64,000 nucleotides of DNA from NCBI GenBank assembly GCA_020161265.1, contig JAIUOC010000010.1, positions 1 through 64,000 on the forward strand, written 5' to 3'. The position numbers and the translations under genes were made by a program. Numbering within the stretch: the stretch's first letter is position 1; each line of letters starts with the position of its first letter. This document shows, one piece after another, positions 44,001 to 52,236 of the stretch. Under the pieces are notes generated by a model that ran no database searches, was not told where the DNA came from, and saw nothing but the letters and a program-made list of their open reading frames with translations. Origin of the DNA: Chloroflexota bacterium (GTDB taxonomy: Bacteria; Chloroflexota; Chloroflexia; Chloroflexales; Herpetosiphonaceae).

Positions 44001-45124
44001 AACTCACTTAAATCATCGGCGCTAGGAGTTTGTTCGCGTAAACGCCGCACCTCTTGGCGCAACAAATCAATTGAGGCTAAAGTACCATCACTCGCCTGAA
44101 AAAACCAATGCTCCCAGCCATTGCAACTTGGTTGGCCTGTCAAAATTGTGCCAAGCTTGTGAATTGAGCCGCGTGTGCCATCGGCCATGCGCAGCGAAGC
44201 ATCAGCCAACAGCGTGGCAACTAAGTTTGGATCGCGGTTAAACCATAATTGTTGGCCCGCTTGCAACAAACCATGCTCCAACAAATTGCCAAAGGGAATC
44301 CGTGGAATCCGCCGTTTGTTGCTCGGCAAGGCTTGTAAGGCACCGGTGCTGCTAGGCGCCTCAATCGCGGCAATCCGGCCTCGCGCTGCTTCAACATAGC
44401 TGGGATCACGCTCGATGCCAATGTAGTGACGGGCCAAACGTTTGGCTACCGCGCCCGTCGTGCCCGTGCCAAAAAATGGATCAAGCACCACATCACCGAC
44501 ATTTGAGCTTGCTAACAACACCCGATAGAGCAAAGCTTCGGGCTTTTGGGTACTATGCACTTTGTTGCCGTTGATTCGCAGGCGTTCGTTGCCAGTACAC
44601 AGCGGAAATTCCCAATCGCTGCGCATTTGTTTATCATCATTCAGGTGGCGTAAGGCATGATAATTAAAGGTATACTTCTGACCTGGCAATTTAGCACACC
44701 AAATTAATGTCTCATGAGCATTAGTTAGGCGTACACCACGAAAATTTGGCATTGGATTACGCTTAATCCAGACAATATCATTTAAAATCCAAAAGCCAAG
44801 GTCTTGCAAAATTGCACCAACCCGATAGATATTGTGATAACTACCGATTACCCACATTGTGCCATTATCTTTTAAAACACGCTGACATGCTTGCAGCCAA
44901 GCGCGAGTAAATGCATCGTAGGCAGCAAAATCGCGAAACGAGTCCCAATCATCATCAACTGCATCAACATGCGTCATGTTGGGGCGTAATAAATCGCCAC
45001 GCAATTGCAAATTATAGGGAGGGTCAGCGAAAATGAGGTCAACGCTGGCTGGTGGCAATAATGGAAGAACATCACGACAATCACCTAAAAGGATTTGATC
45101 GTGGTTCAAGGCTAAATCGGCCAT
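43997..45124 (-). CDS. CcrM/HinfI-like beta-class DNA adenine methyltransferase, no restriction partner
   Basis: 375 aa. Motif order is beta class: DPPYN catalytic motif ([11 protein letters not shown], near residue 33) first, a central target-recognition region, then the SAM-binding [10 protein letters not shown]. The C-terminal about 100 residues ([44 protein letters not shown]) match the extra domain of CcrM and M.HinfI, which methylate adenine in GANTC. That specificity is inferred here. No endonuclease gene adjoins, so it is probably a solitary enzyme. It heads a bicistronic unit with queG. Confidence 0.87.
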   Translation of the reverse strand: MADLALNHDQILLGDCRDVLPLLPPASVDLIFADPPYNLQLRGDLLRPNMTHVDAVDDDWDSFRDFAAYDAFTRAWLQACQRVLKDNGTMWVIGSYHNIYRVGAILQDLGFWILNDIVWIKRNPMPNFRGVRLTNAHETLIWCAKLPGQKYTFNYHALRHLNDDKQMRSDWEFPLCTGNERLRINGNKVHSTQKPEALLYRVLLASSNVGDVVLDPFFGTGTTGAVAKRLARHYIGIERDPSYVEAARGRIAAIEAPSSTGALQALPSNKRRIPRIPFGNLLEHGLLQAGQQLWFNRDPNLVATLLADASLRMADGTRGSIHKLGTILTGQPSCNGWEHWFFQASDGTLASIDLLRQEVRRLREQTPSADDLSEL

Positions 45125-45185
45125 AAGCAGTCCTCATGCGTGATAGTAAGATCGTATCCTACCAAAGAATCAATGCATGTGGAAT

Positions 45186-45234
45186 ATGCTAAATCGTTAG
45201 CATGGGCCTAATTCAGGTGTGAGCAACGATTATA
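45186..45234 (-). promoter_or_regulatory. Promoter and leader hairpin of the methyltransferase-queG unit
   Basis: On the minus strand TATAAT lies at 45234-45229, giving a leader of about 98 nt. The leader contains ATGCTAA-atcg-TTAGCAT (45186-45203), a perfect 7-bp hairpin. Confidence 0.5.
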
Positions 45235-45239
45235 CCTAG

Positions 45240-46109
45240 TTAGTCAGCAACTTTGCGTTGAAACAGGCCAGCTAAAGCATTTTTACGTGGCGCAAGCACC
45301 AATACCAGCAAAAAGATCGCTGTATGGGCCAAAACAATCGATGAGCCAGTTGGTACGCCGTCGATATAGGCTGAAACGTAAATCCCAATCGTTGCCGCAA
45401 TCAGGCCTTGCACTGAACCCCAAACGATCATCGACCAAAAGCGCCGTACTACTAACGAAGCAGTTGCCGCAGGCGTAACCAACATCGCTACCACCAGCAC
45501 AATCCCGATGCTTTGAATTGCCACCACCACCGTTATCGCCATAATGCTGAGCAGCAAATAGTGCAAGAAGCCTACTGGCAAGCCTTGAGCCGCAGCCGCA
45601 GTGCGATCAAAGGTCATGAGCACTAATTCTTTGTAGAGCGCTGCAATCACCACCAAAATTAATCCGCCAACGCCAACAATCGTCCAGAGATCGCTCTGGC
45701 GCACCGCCAGAATATCGCCAAGCAACAAGCCAAATAGCTCTTTATTGTAGCCACGATCACGCGAAAGCAGGAAAATGCCCAAGGCAAACATGCCAGCAAA
45801 CAACACCCCGATAGCGGTATCAAGGCTAACTTTGGAGCGGCGAGTAATCCAGCCAACACCTAAGGCGGTAGCCACACCAAAAATCGCCCCGCCCAGCGCA
45901 ATATTCCAGCCGAGCATTGAGGCAATCACCACCCCAGGAAACGAGGCATGAGCCAAGGCATCGCCAATAAACGATAAATCTTGCAGCACCACAAATGCGC
46001 CGACTACTGAACACAAAATTCCAATTAGGATCGCGGCAAGCAGGGCGCGTTGAGTCGGCGCAAATTGTAAAGGAACCACGACACAGTTCCAAAAATCGGT
46101 ACATTTCAT
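45240..46109 (-). CDS. Zinc/manganese-type ABC transporter permease
   Basis: 289 aa of the ZnuB/TroC/MntB family with eight or so membrane segments. Family features: VVLQDLSFIGDALAHASFPGV near the N-terminus and IQSIGIVLVVAMLVTPAATA in the distal half. The ATG at 46109 starts the conserved part; the frame extends upstream to 46250 only through repeat sequence, so the longer form is unlikely. It is the third gene of the metal transporter, separated from the ATPase gene by 182 nt of word repeats, which is unusual inside such an operon. Confidence 0.9.
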   Translation of the reverse strand: MKCTDFWNCVVVPLQFAPTQRALLAAILIGILCSVVGAFVVLQDLSFIGDALAHASFPGVVIASMLGWNIALGGAIFGVATALGVGWITRRSKVSLDTAIGVLFAGMFALGIFLLSRDRGYNKELFGLLLGDILAVRQSDLWTIVGVGGLILVVIAALYKELVLMTFDRTAAAAQGLPVGFLHYLLLSIMAITVVVAIQSIGIVLVVAMLVTPAATASLVVRRFWSMIVWGSVQGLIAATIGIYVSAYIDGVPTGSSIVLAHTAIFLLVLVLAPRKNALAGLFQRKVAD

Positions 46110-46291
46110 GGGTTGGGAACCTTTTTTGAGTTGGGGATCGGTTGACGGGGGTCGGGGATCGGTATTTAGTACGCCCTCATCCCAAGCCTTCTCCCACGGA
46201 TCAGGCGAAGTATCTGCCCCCTCTCGCCCTCGCCTCGCGTGCGAGAGCAAGGGGGTGAGGGCCTAATTTCAGCCCAATCGCAACCAATCCA
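46110..46291. repeat. Word-repeat block inside the metal transporter operon
   Basis: Contains 'gttggggatcggttg' (46124-46138 region), echoed in 'ggggatcgg' 20 nt later and, inverted, as 'caaccgatccccaa' near 53.8 kb. A pair of complementary segments around 46215-46262 (ccccctctcgccctcgcc ... gcaagggggtgaggg) can form an imperfect hairpin. It may weaken expression of the permease relative to the ATPase. Confidence 0.6.
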
Positions 46292-47152
46292 TTAATTATT
46301 CGCTGATCCGTCGCGGTTAATCAAAGTCTGTTTTTCGGTGCAATTACCATGATTGCAATCGAGAATGATGCGCTCGGCACTTGGCACTAAAACCAACGAA
46401 CGCCCAAACGTAGCCTCAACCACTTCGCGGGTCATAATGGCGGTGGGCGGGCCATAGGCAATCAGGCGCTGGTTCAAGCAGAGCAAGGCATCAAAATGAT
46501 GTTCAAGATGTTGCAAATGATGGGTTGTCACCAACAGGGTGCGGCCTGCACTGCTCAAATCGCGCAGCAGATGCAAAATTACCTCTTGAGTTGGCACATC
46601 AACGCCACTAATTGGCTCATCGAGCAACAAGACATCGGGTTCTTGGGCCAATGCTCGCGCCAAAAAGACTCGCTGTTGTTGACCACCCGAAAGATCAGCG
46701 ATTGAGCGTTCGGCAAAATCTTGCATATTGACTTGTTCAAGCGCGGCATCGGCGAGGGCATAATCGGCCTTTTTCGGGCGACGCAGCCAACCAAGCTGGC
46801 CATAGCGCCCCATCAGTACAACATCGCGCACACTAGCCGGAAAGCGCCAATTGACCGCGCTAATTTGCGGCACATAAGCCACTTTACGCGAACGCTTGGC
46901 CAAAGCTTGGCCAGCCACCAAAATTTGGCCTGTTGAAGGAATTAAGCCTAAAATTGCTTTGATCAACGAGGTTTTGCCAGCACCGTTGGGGCCGATGATC
47001 CCAATTAATTGGCTTGATTGGGCCTGAAATGACACATCACTGAGCACCGTGCGTTGATCATACCGAATATTAAGTTGACGAACTTCAAGCGCTGGGGACA
47101 GGCTGGTGGCCGATTGAAGCCGAATATGCGCTTGGGAAGCAACCGCTGCCAT
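46292..47152 (-). CDS. Zinc/manganese-type ABC transporter ATP-binding protein
   Basis: 286 aa. Walker A GPNGAGKTSLIKAILGL, Q-loop YVPQ, signature LSGGQQQRVFLARALAQ, Walker B VLLLDEPISGVD and the switch His in TTHHLQHL, all as in ZnuC/MntB-type subunits that energise metal uptake. The first about 20 residues are a non-conserved extension, so the start could be internal. The C-terminal tail carries DCNHGNC, a possible metal-binding site not found in most family members. It works with the permease downstream and the binding lipoprotein upstream. Confidence 0.92.
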   Translation of the reverse strand: MAAVASQAHIRLQSATSLSPALEVRQLNIRYDQRTVLSDVSFQAQSSQLIGIIGPNGAGKTSLIKAILGLIPSTGQILVAGQALAKRSRKVAYVPQISAVNWRFPASVRDVVLMGRYGQLGWLRRPKKADYALADAALEQVNMQDFAERSIADLSGGQQQRVFLARALAQEPDVLLLDEPISGVDVPTQEVILHLLRDLSSAGRTLLVTTHHLQHLEHHFDALLCLNQRLIAYGPPTAIMTREVVEATFGRSLVLVPSAERIILDCNHGNCTEKQTLINRDGSANN

Positions 47153-47177
47153 AGAAAAATCCTTCGTTAACGCAAGA

Positions 47178-47212
47178 AGCTATAGGCAACAGCCGCTGCT
47201 GTTCCTATAGCT
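47178..47212 (-). terminator. Intercistronic hairpin between binding-protein and ATPase genes
   Basis: AGCTATAGG (47178-47186) pairs with CCTATAGCT (47204-47212), continued inward by AACAG with CTGTT past one bulged C. No T-run follows. Such hairpins usually protect the upstream message and so favour the binding protein over the ATPase. Confidence 0.7.
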
Positions 47213-47234
47213 ACTGCCATACATCAAGTGTGCG

Positions 47235-48242
47235 TTATTTGAGCGCAGCAACAATAGTATTCATATTGTACCGCATCATGTCGATATAGGAAGTTGCCGT
47301 ATCGCTGCCTAAAGTGTCGGTATACAACACCGCAATTGTTTCAATCCCAGCTTCATCCGCCAGCAATTGGGCAGTTTTTTGGTTGAACTGCGATTCAGAG
47401 AAAATTGCCGGCACGCCGCTGGCCTTGACACTCTCGACCAAGGCCGCTAAATCACCAGCCGAAAGCTCGGCTTCGGGGTTATCCAACAACACGCCAGCAA
47501 CTTCAAAGCCATAGTGGTGGGCAAAATACGGAAAGGCATCGTGGTTGGTCACCAGTTTGCGCCGTTCTGCCGGAATTTGGGCGGCCAAGCCTTGTAATTC
47601 TTGGTCGAGCGCTTGCAATTGGCCAAGATAGGCTTCGGCATTGGCCACATAGACATCCTTGCCACTGGGATCGACCGCGCTAAGTTGGTCACGAATCGTC
47701 AGGGTATACGACATCACATAGGTTGGGTCAAGCCAAAAGTGTGGGTTGCCTTCTTCGTGAGCGTGCTCATCGGCATGTTCTTCGTCAGCATGTTCTTCAT
47801 CGGCGTGTTCTTCAATCACTGCAAAGCCAGCCGATAATTCAACCCGTGGCTGCTCGCTGCCCCCAGCATTTTCAAACAAAGGTTCGAGCCATTCCTCAAG
47901 GGCGTGGCCATTGAAAAACACAATATTGGCATCGGCGATTTTTTGGCTATCACCAGGCGTAGCTTGATAATCTTCGGGGCCAGCGCCCAAGGGAATAATA
48001 TTATCAACAATCACTCGTTCGCCACCAACTTGCTTGATCACATCGGCCAGAATGCTCATGGTTGTAACAACACGAATTTGGCTGACTGGCGCGGTACTAA
48101 TTGCGGTTGCCGTTGGCATGATTTGATCAGCGGTAGTGGTTTGTTGTTGGCTTTGGCTAACTTGGCTTGGCTGAACTGTGGCTGTACTTTGGCCACAACC
48201 AACCACCAACACCAGCAACAACCCTAAACTATATCGACGCAT
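47235..48242 (-). CDS. Zinc/manganese-binding ABC transporter lipoprotein (ZnuA-like)
   Basis: 335 aa. Lipobox LLLVLVVGCGQS marks a lipoprotein anchored outside the membrane. Cluster A-I family features: VVTTMSILADVIKQVGG, the metal ligand in NGHALEEWLEPL, a His/Glu-rich loop built of HADEE units, HFWLDPTYV, and VTNHDAFPYFAHHYGF. The His-rich loop is typical of zinc-specific members, so zinc is more likely than manganese. The HADEE units are encoded by a 15-nt tandem repeat at 47776-47820. It is first in the transporter operon behind a promoter with a palindrome. Confidence 0.92.
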   Translation of the reverse strand: MRRYSLGLLLVLVVGCGQSTATVQPSQVSQSQQQTTTADQIMPTATAISTAPVSQIRVVTTMSILADVIKQVGGERVIVDNIIPLGAGPEDYQATPGDSQKIADANIVFFNGHALEEWLEPLFENAGGSEQPRVELSAGFAVIEEHADEEHADEEHADEHAHEEGNPHFWLDPTYVMSYTLTIRDQLSAVDPSGKDVYVANAEAYLGQLQALDQELQGLAAQIPAERRKLVTNHDAFPYFAHHYGFEVAGVLLDNPEAELSAGDLAALVESVKASGVPAIFSESQFNQKTAQLLADEAGIETIAVLYTDTLGSDTATSYIDMMRYNMNTIVAALK

Positions 48243-48277
48243 TGAATTGAAATCCTTAGCTAATTGATATTAATCTC

Positions 48278-48299
48278 ATTATAAAAGAGATAATATCTC
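48278..48299 (-). promoter_or_regulatory. Promoter of the metal transporter with palindromic operator candidate
   Basis: On the minus strand a -10 TATAAT lies at 48283-48278. Just upstream, at 48287-48299, is the palindrome GAGATA-A-TATCTC, placed where a bound repressor would block polymerase. A second ATCTC/GAGAT pairing spans the -10 box. A Fur/Zur- or DtxR-type metal repressor is the natural candidate; no such gene is in the window. Confidence 0.6.
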
Positions 48300-48373
48300 A
48301 ATAAATGGTTTTTTGTCAAAAAAAAGCCCATTGCCTGGCGGGCAATGAGCCGATGGATATCAGCACATCGGTA

Positions 48374-48550
48374 TCATAATACCGCAATAATGCTTAATGT
48401 GCTGAGAATTAACATCAAATAGACTGCCAATCGCCAAGTATAGAGGGAAATTGATTGGCTACTAGCTGGAACTCGCAGCATATGGGCTTCCCCCAGCACC
48501 AGCGCGAGTGCTCCAACGACACACAACATCACCATAAGTGTGATTTGCAT
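48374..48550 (-). CDS. Small two-span membrane protein downstream of the sigma factor
   Basis: 58 aa: MQITLMVMLCVVGALALVLG, a short loop with EAHMLRVPASSQ, and a second hydrophobic stretch LAVYLMLILSTLSIIAVL. It is short but has a near-perfect ribosome site (AAGGAGGTG, about 5 nt before the ATG at 48550), which decides this start over longer in-frame options. It lies 72 nt after the ECF sigma gene on the same strand. I do not recognise the family; a regulatory link to the sigma factor is only suggested by position. Confidence 0.7.
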   Translation of the reverse strand: MQITLMVMLCVVGALALVLGEAHMLRVPASSQSISLYTWRLAVYLMLILSTLSIIAVL

Positions 48551-48622
48551 AGGACACCTCCTTGCGGGAACTGCCGCCAGATGGATGTTGCAGCAGCTAT
48601 ACGCCCTAAGCAAAAAGGTGTT

Positions 48623-49189
48623 TCAAGCTTCGGCCATGTAGCAGGCCAAGGCGCGGCGCAAGGTAGGGTAGGCTTGTTGCAAATAGCCATACACGGTGTC
48701 GGGGCTAATTCCCAGCGAGCATGAGGCCTCTTGGGCAGTCATTCCTTGCAAATAACACAAATTGATCGCCATGCGTTGGCGGGTTGGCAGCGTTTCCAGT
48801 GCTGCATAAATATATTGGCTTAATTCAGCAGAAAGCGTGGCATCGCCCAAATCGCTAACACTCATGCGCTCATCGAGTTCATTCAAGTTGGTTTGGGGTC
48901 GTTGGCGACGGCGATAATCGAGCGCAGCGTTGATCGTAATGCGATGCAGCCATGTGCCGAGGCTGCTACGGCCTTCAAAGCGATTGATATGCTCAGCCGC
49001 GCGAATAAAACTCTCTTGCACAATATCATCAGCTTCATCATCGGAGTAAACATAGCGCCGAGCCAAACGTTGCATCTGAGGTGCGAAGGTTTGCAAAAAA
49101 TAATTAAAGGCTGCATCGTCGCGCTGGCGCAACCCAGCAACAAGGCCGGCTTCATTTAATTCTTGGTTGCTAGGTTGAAAAGCAAGCAT
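48623..49189 (-). CDS. ECF-type RNA polymerase sigma factor
   Basis: 188 aa. Region 2: FNYFLQTFAPQMQRLARRY, DEADDIVQESFIRAAEHI and FEGRSSLGTWLHRITINAALD (core binding and -10 recognition). Region 4: ALETLPTRQRMAINLCYLQGMT and a helix-turn-helix TAQEASCSLGISPDTVYGYLQQA. There is no region 1 or 3, as usual for ECF factors. The ATG at 49189 has AAGGA upstream. A classical zinc-binding anti-sigma gene is missing; the next gene is the 58-aa membrane protein. It is divergent from the beta-propeller gene. Confidence 0.93.
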   Translation of the reverse strand: MLAFQPSNQELNEAGLVAGLRQRDDAAFNYFLQTFAPQMQRLARRYVYSDDEADDIVQESFIRAAEHINRFEGRSSLGTWLHRITINAALDYRRRQRPQTNLNELDERMSVSDLGDATLSAELSQYIYAALETLPTRQRMAINLCYLQGMTAQEASCSLGISPDTVYGYLQQAYPTLRRALACYMAEA

Positions 49190-49467
49190 CACAACAATCC
49201 TTCGCTAGGAATAATCAGTATTTGTAAGCTCAATTCAGCGGTGTTGCAACTTTAGCACAAGCTATTGCTAAGCCTCATAGCAAATAGCACGACTTTTGGA
49301 TAGCTCAAACAAAACATAGGTTCAGCCCAAAATAGCGCAATAGTCCTAGGTTAAAAAAGGCCTAGTTAAGTGGCTCGTAAGCCGATTCGTGATAGGCTTA
49401 ATCCTATACTATTCAGTGGACTAATTGGGGATTCACTGAGCGGTACAACTTAATAGGAGGCGATGTC

Positions 49468-50694
49468 ATGCGACGACGCATTCGTTGGCTACTGTTAATC
49501 GGTGGAGTTGTTGGCCTCGGTTTGGCGGTTGGAATCGGCTGGTGGCAACGCGATCAACCAGCAGTTAAGCTCAATCGAACCCTCGTACAAGATCAAGCTG
49601 GCAATATTCAACTGATCGATGGTCATAATCAACAATTGGCGTTGACGAATGATGCCTCATCAATCATCCAATATATTCAGGTTACGCCTGCACCCGATGG
49701 ACAACACGTAGCCTATATTCAACTAACGCCCACAGTGATCGAAATTCGGGTGCAGGCCTTCGATGGCAGTCCAGCTCGCACAGTTTTCAGCGATTTTAAT
49801 CTGCGCCCGTTTTATCTTTCTTGGTCGCCCAATAGCCAAATGCTGGCCTTTTTAGCGTCGGGCACAACCATGGAATTATATGTTGTGCCCGCTGATGGCT
49901 CCGAAGTAGCGCATAAAGTGCGTGATGGACAACCATCGTATTTTGCTTGGAAGCCCGATAGCAGTGCTTTACTGTTGCACACGGGCGGCGGCACTCCGGT
50001 TGGCAACACGGCAGTCCACTCAGTTCAATCCAAAGATTTGACCTTTTTCAAGGAAACCGCTGGTGATTTTCAAGCTCCTGCTTGGAATGCTGATGGCTCG
50101 GCGCGGGTGGTGGTAGTGGCTGATGGCGAAATCAATCAACTGATGCAGATTGATCAGGTCGGCCAACAAGCCTTGAGCGAACCAACCAGCGATGGCTTTA
50201 TGTTTGTGCTTTCGCCCGATCGTGCCAAAGTGGCCTACCAAACCTTTGGCTTGCAAACCCGCTCAGGCTTGATGATTCAAACAATAGCTACCGGCAAAAG
50301 CCAAAGTTTCGAAACCGCCCGTCCCTTAGCGTTTTTCTGGTCGCCAGATGGGCGTTCGGTGGCCTTGTTGGTTGCCGATGCGCGGCCACGCGGCCCCAGC
50401 GGCGATGCTGGAATTGTCAAAGTTAGTCGTCAAGCTCAAACTGGGGTACAAGTGCATTGGGAAGTGCTGAATGTCGAATCGGGCCAAGTTAAACGGCTCA
50501 AATCGTTTGTGCCAAGTGGGCCTTTTTTGAATGTATTGCCCTATTTTGACCAATATGCTGCCTCGTTAACCTTCTGGTCGAGCGATAGCCAATATCTGCT
50601 CAACAATAGCAGCGACGGAGTTTGGCAAATTCATGTTGAAACTGGTGTAGAACAGCAACTAACCAAGGGCGCATTTGGGGTTGCCGTGCCATAA
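49468..50694 (+). CDS. Membrane-anchored TolB-like beta-propeller protein
   Basis: 408 aa. An N-terminal anchor (WLLLIGGVVGLGLAVGIGWW) with a basic start (MRRRIRW) places the rest outside. Repeated blades carry the TolB/WD-type pattern 'x-W-SPD/N-x-x-x-x-A-F/L' (LSWSPNSQMLAFLAS, FAWKPDSSALLL, FFWSPDGRSVALLVA, TFWSSDSQYLLNN). It is divergent from the ECF sigma gene, with AGGAGG 7 nt before the ATG and a TATACT at 49405-49410. Function unknown; propellers usually bind proteins or glycans. It might be a surface sensor for the sigma factor (inference). Confidence 0.8.
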   Translation: MRRRIRWLLLIGGVVGLGLAVGIGWWQRDQPAVKLNRTLVQDQAGNIQLIDGHNQQLALTNDASSIIQYIQVTPAPDGQHVAYIQLTPTVIEIRVQAFDGSPARTVFSDFNLRPFYLSWSPNSQMLAFLASGTTMELYVVPADGSEVAHKVRDGQPSYFAWKPDSSALLLHTGGGTPVGNTAVHSVQSKDLTFFKETAGDFQAPAWNADGSARVVVVADGEINQLMQIDQVGQQALSEPTSDGFMFVLSPDRAKVAYQTFGLQTRSGLMIQTIATGKSQSFETARPLAFFWSPDGRSVALLVADARPRGPSGDAGIVKVSRQAQTGVQVHWEVLNVESGQVKRLKSFVPSGPFLNVLPYFDQYAASLTFWSSDSQYLLNNSSDGVWQIHVETGVEQQLTKGAFGVAVP

Positions 50695-50799
50695 ACTGCT
50701 AGACTTACTGCTGGTAGCGATGCTATAATCGACCTGTAGACCAGTGGTCATGAGGGAGCCACTGATCGCTACTAGCAATCCCCTCGTTGAGATTTGATA

Positions 50800-52122
50800 A
50801 TGCGTCGAATTATCATAAGTACGCTAACCTTGCTAGCGCTAAGTTTGTTACCACGCGCTGCATCGGCCCATGAGTTGTGTTTCAACCAAGCCACCGAATA
50901 TTGTCTGAATGATCCGTTTGCTGACTATTGGGAAGAAAATGGAGCCTTGCCAGTTTTTGGCTATCCAATTAGTGCTGCAACTGTGCAAAGCGATCATAGT
51001 TTGCAATGGACAGAGCGCCATCGGCTCGAAGCATGGCCAGCCAATGCCAACACACCCTATGAAGTGCAGCTAGGCCTGATCGGCAAAGAACGTTTAGCCC
51101 TGCTTAATCGCCAACCCGAAGCAGCAGAATCAGGTCCAATTGATGGTTGTTTATGGTTTGCCGAAACTGGCCATAATGTTTGTGATCAAACGTCGAGTGC
51201 TGGATTTAAGCAATATTGGCAAAATCATGGCTTAGCCGTACCAGGTTTGGATCGTTATGCGCGTTCATTACAACTCTTTGGCCTACCACTCACCGCGCCT
51301 CAAATGGAAACCAATGCCAATGGCGATACGGTGATGACGCAATGGTTTGAACGGGCGCGTTTCGAGTGGCATCCCAACAATCCCGATGAATTTAAAGTGC
51401 TGTTGGGTTTATTGGGCAAAGAGGTATTTCAACCAATTGTTGAACCACAACCAACTCCAATTCCAACACCTGTGCCAACCCCAGAACCACAACGTTGTAC
51501 TGCGGTTTTTCCGGCTCCCAGCGTAATCAGTCTAGCTGAAACCTGTGTGGCGGGCGGCTCGCTGTTTGAGGTTTCAGGCAAATTCGAGCCAAATCAAACC
51601 ATGTTTGCTTATGTAACCCAACCCAATGGCGAAGTTGTAACCTTCCCTGTGGTGATTGGCAATAGCCGCAGCCAGGCTGATGGCACATTTTCGCTGGTTG
51701 GGGCATTACCAGCCAATGCCAAACCTGGGGTATATGGCGTGACGGTTCAGGGTGGAACATTAAGTGGTGTCGCTTATTTTGAACTTTATACGCCTGCCCA
51801 ACCACCAACAACCGATTATGGCGTGGTTCCAGCTTCGTCACCAAATGGCTACGCCTACCCTGATACTGGCCCAATTGGCCAAGTATTCCATTACGGCGCT
51901 TATGGCTTTGAGCAAAATTCAATTGTATCGGTCTATATTACAGCTCCTAATGGCGCAATTAGTACTGCTCGATTCAAGGTAACGGTCGATGGTGATGGGA
52001 ATGCAGCTCGCGATGTTGCGTTCCGTACCAACAATCTTGATCTAGTAGGGATTTACGCCATCACCTTTGAAACCACCGATCAACAATATAAAGTAACAAT
52101 CTATCACCGAATTACGCTCTAA
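50800..52122 (+). CDS. Secreted protein with two FxxYW-type repeats and Ig-like C-terminus
   Basis: 440 aa. A signal peptide (STLTLLALSLLPRAASA) precedes two about 75-aa repeats, each with FADYWEENGALPVFGYPIS / FKQYWQNHGLAVPGLD, then a WTERHRLEAWP / WFERARFEWHP and a GLIGKE / GLLGKE ending. Each has a Cys pair. A Pro-rich hinge (PTPIPTPVPTPEP) leads to two Ig/beta-sandwich-like regions. The repeat type is common in secreted Chloroflexota proteins, but its function is not established as far as I know. The ATG at 50800 is used; an upstream TTG is less likely. Confidence 0.8.
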   Translation: MRRIIISTLTLLALSLLPRAASAHELCFNQATEYCLNDPFADYWEENGALPVFGYPISAATVQSDHSLQWTERHRLEAWPANANTPYEVQLGLIGKERLALLNRQPEAAESGPIDGCLWFAETGHNVCDQTSSAGFKQYWQNHGLAVPGLDRYARSLQLFGLPLTAPQMETNANGDTVMTQWFERARFEWHPNNPDEFKVLLGLLGKEVFQPIVEPQPTPIPTPVPTPEPQRCTAVFPAPSVISLAETCVAGGSLFEVSGKFEPNQTMFAYVTQPNGEVVTFPVVIGNSRSQADGTFSLVGALPANAKPGVYGVTVQGGTLSGVAYFELYTPAQPPTTDYGVVPASSPNGYAYPDTGPIGQVFHYGAYGFEQNSIVSVYITAPNGAISTARFKVTVDGDGNAARDVAFRTNNLDLVGIYAITFETTDQQYKVTIYHRITL

Positions 52123-52236
52123 ATTAACCATAACTACTACTGTGAACGAATCATTTGCAACCGCTAGCAGCCAAATGCTCTAGCGGTTGGATTTTATGCT
52201 TAGCTTGTTACAACCGGCTTTGCCTTTAGCTTCGAC

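Noticed and set aside
46107..46250. A longer metal permease starting at 46250
   Set aside because: The added 47 residues are encoded by the word-repeat block and have no family similarity.
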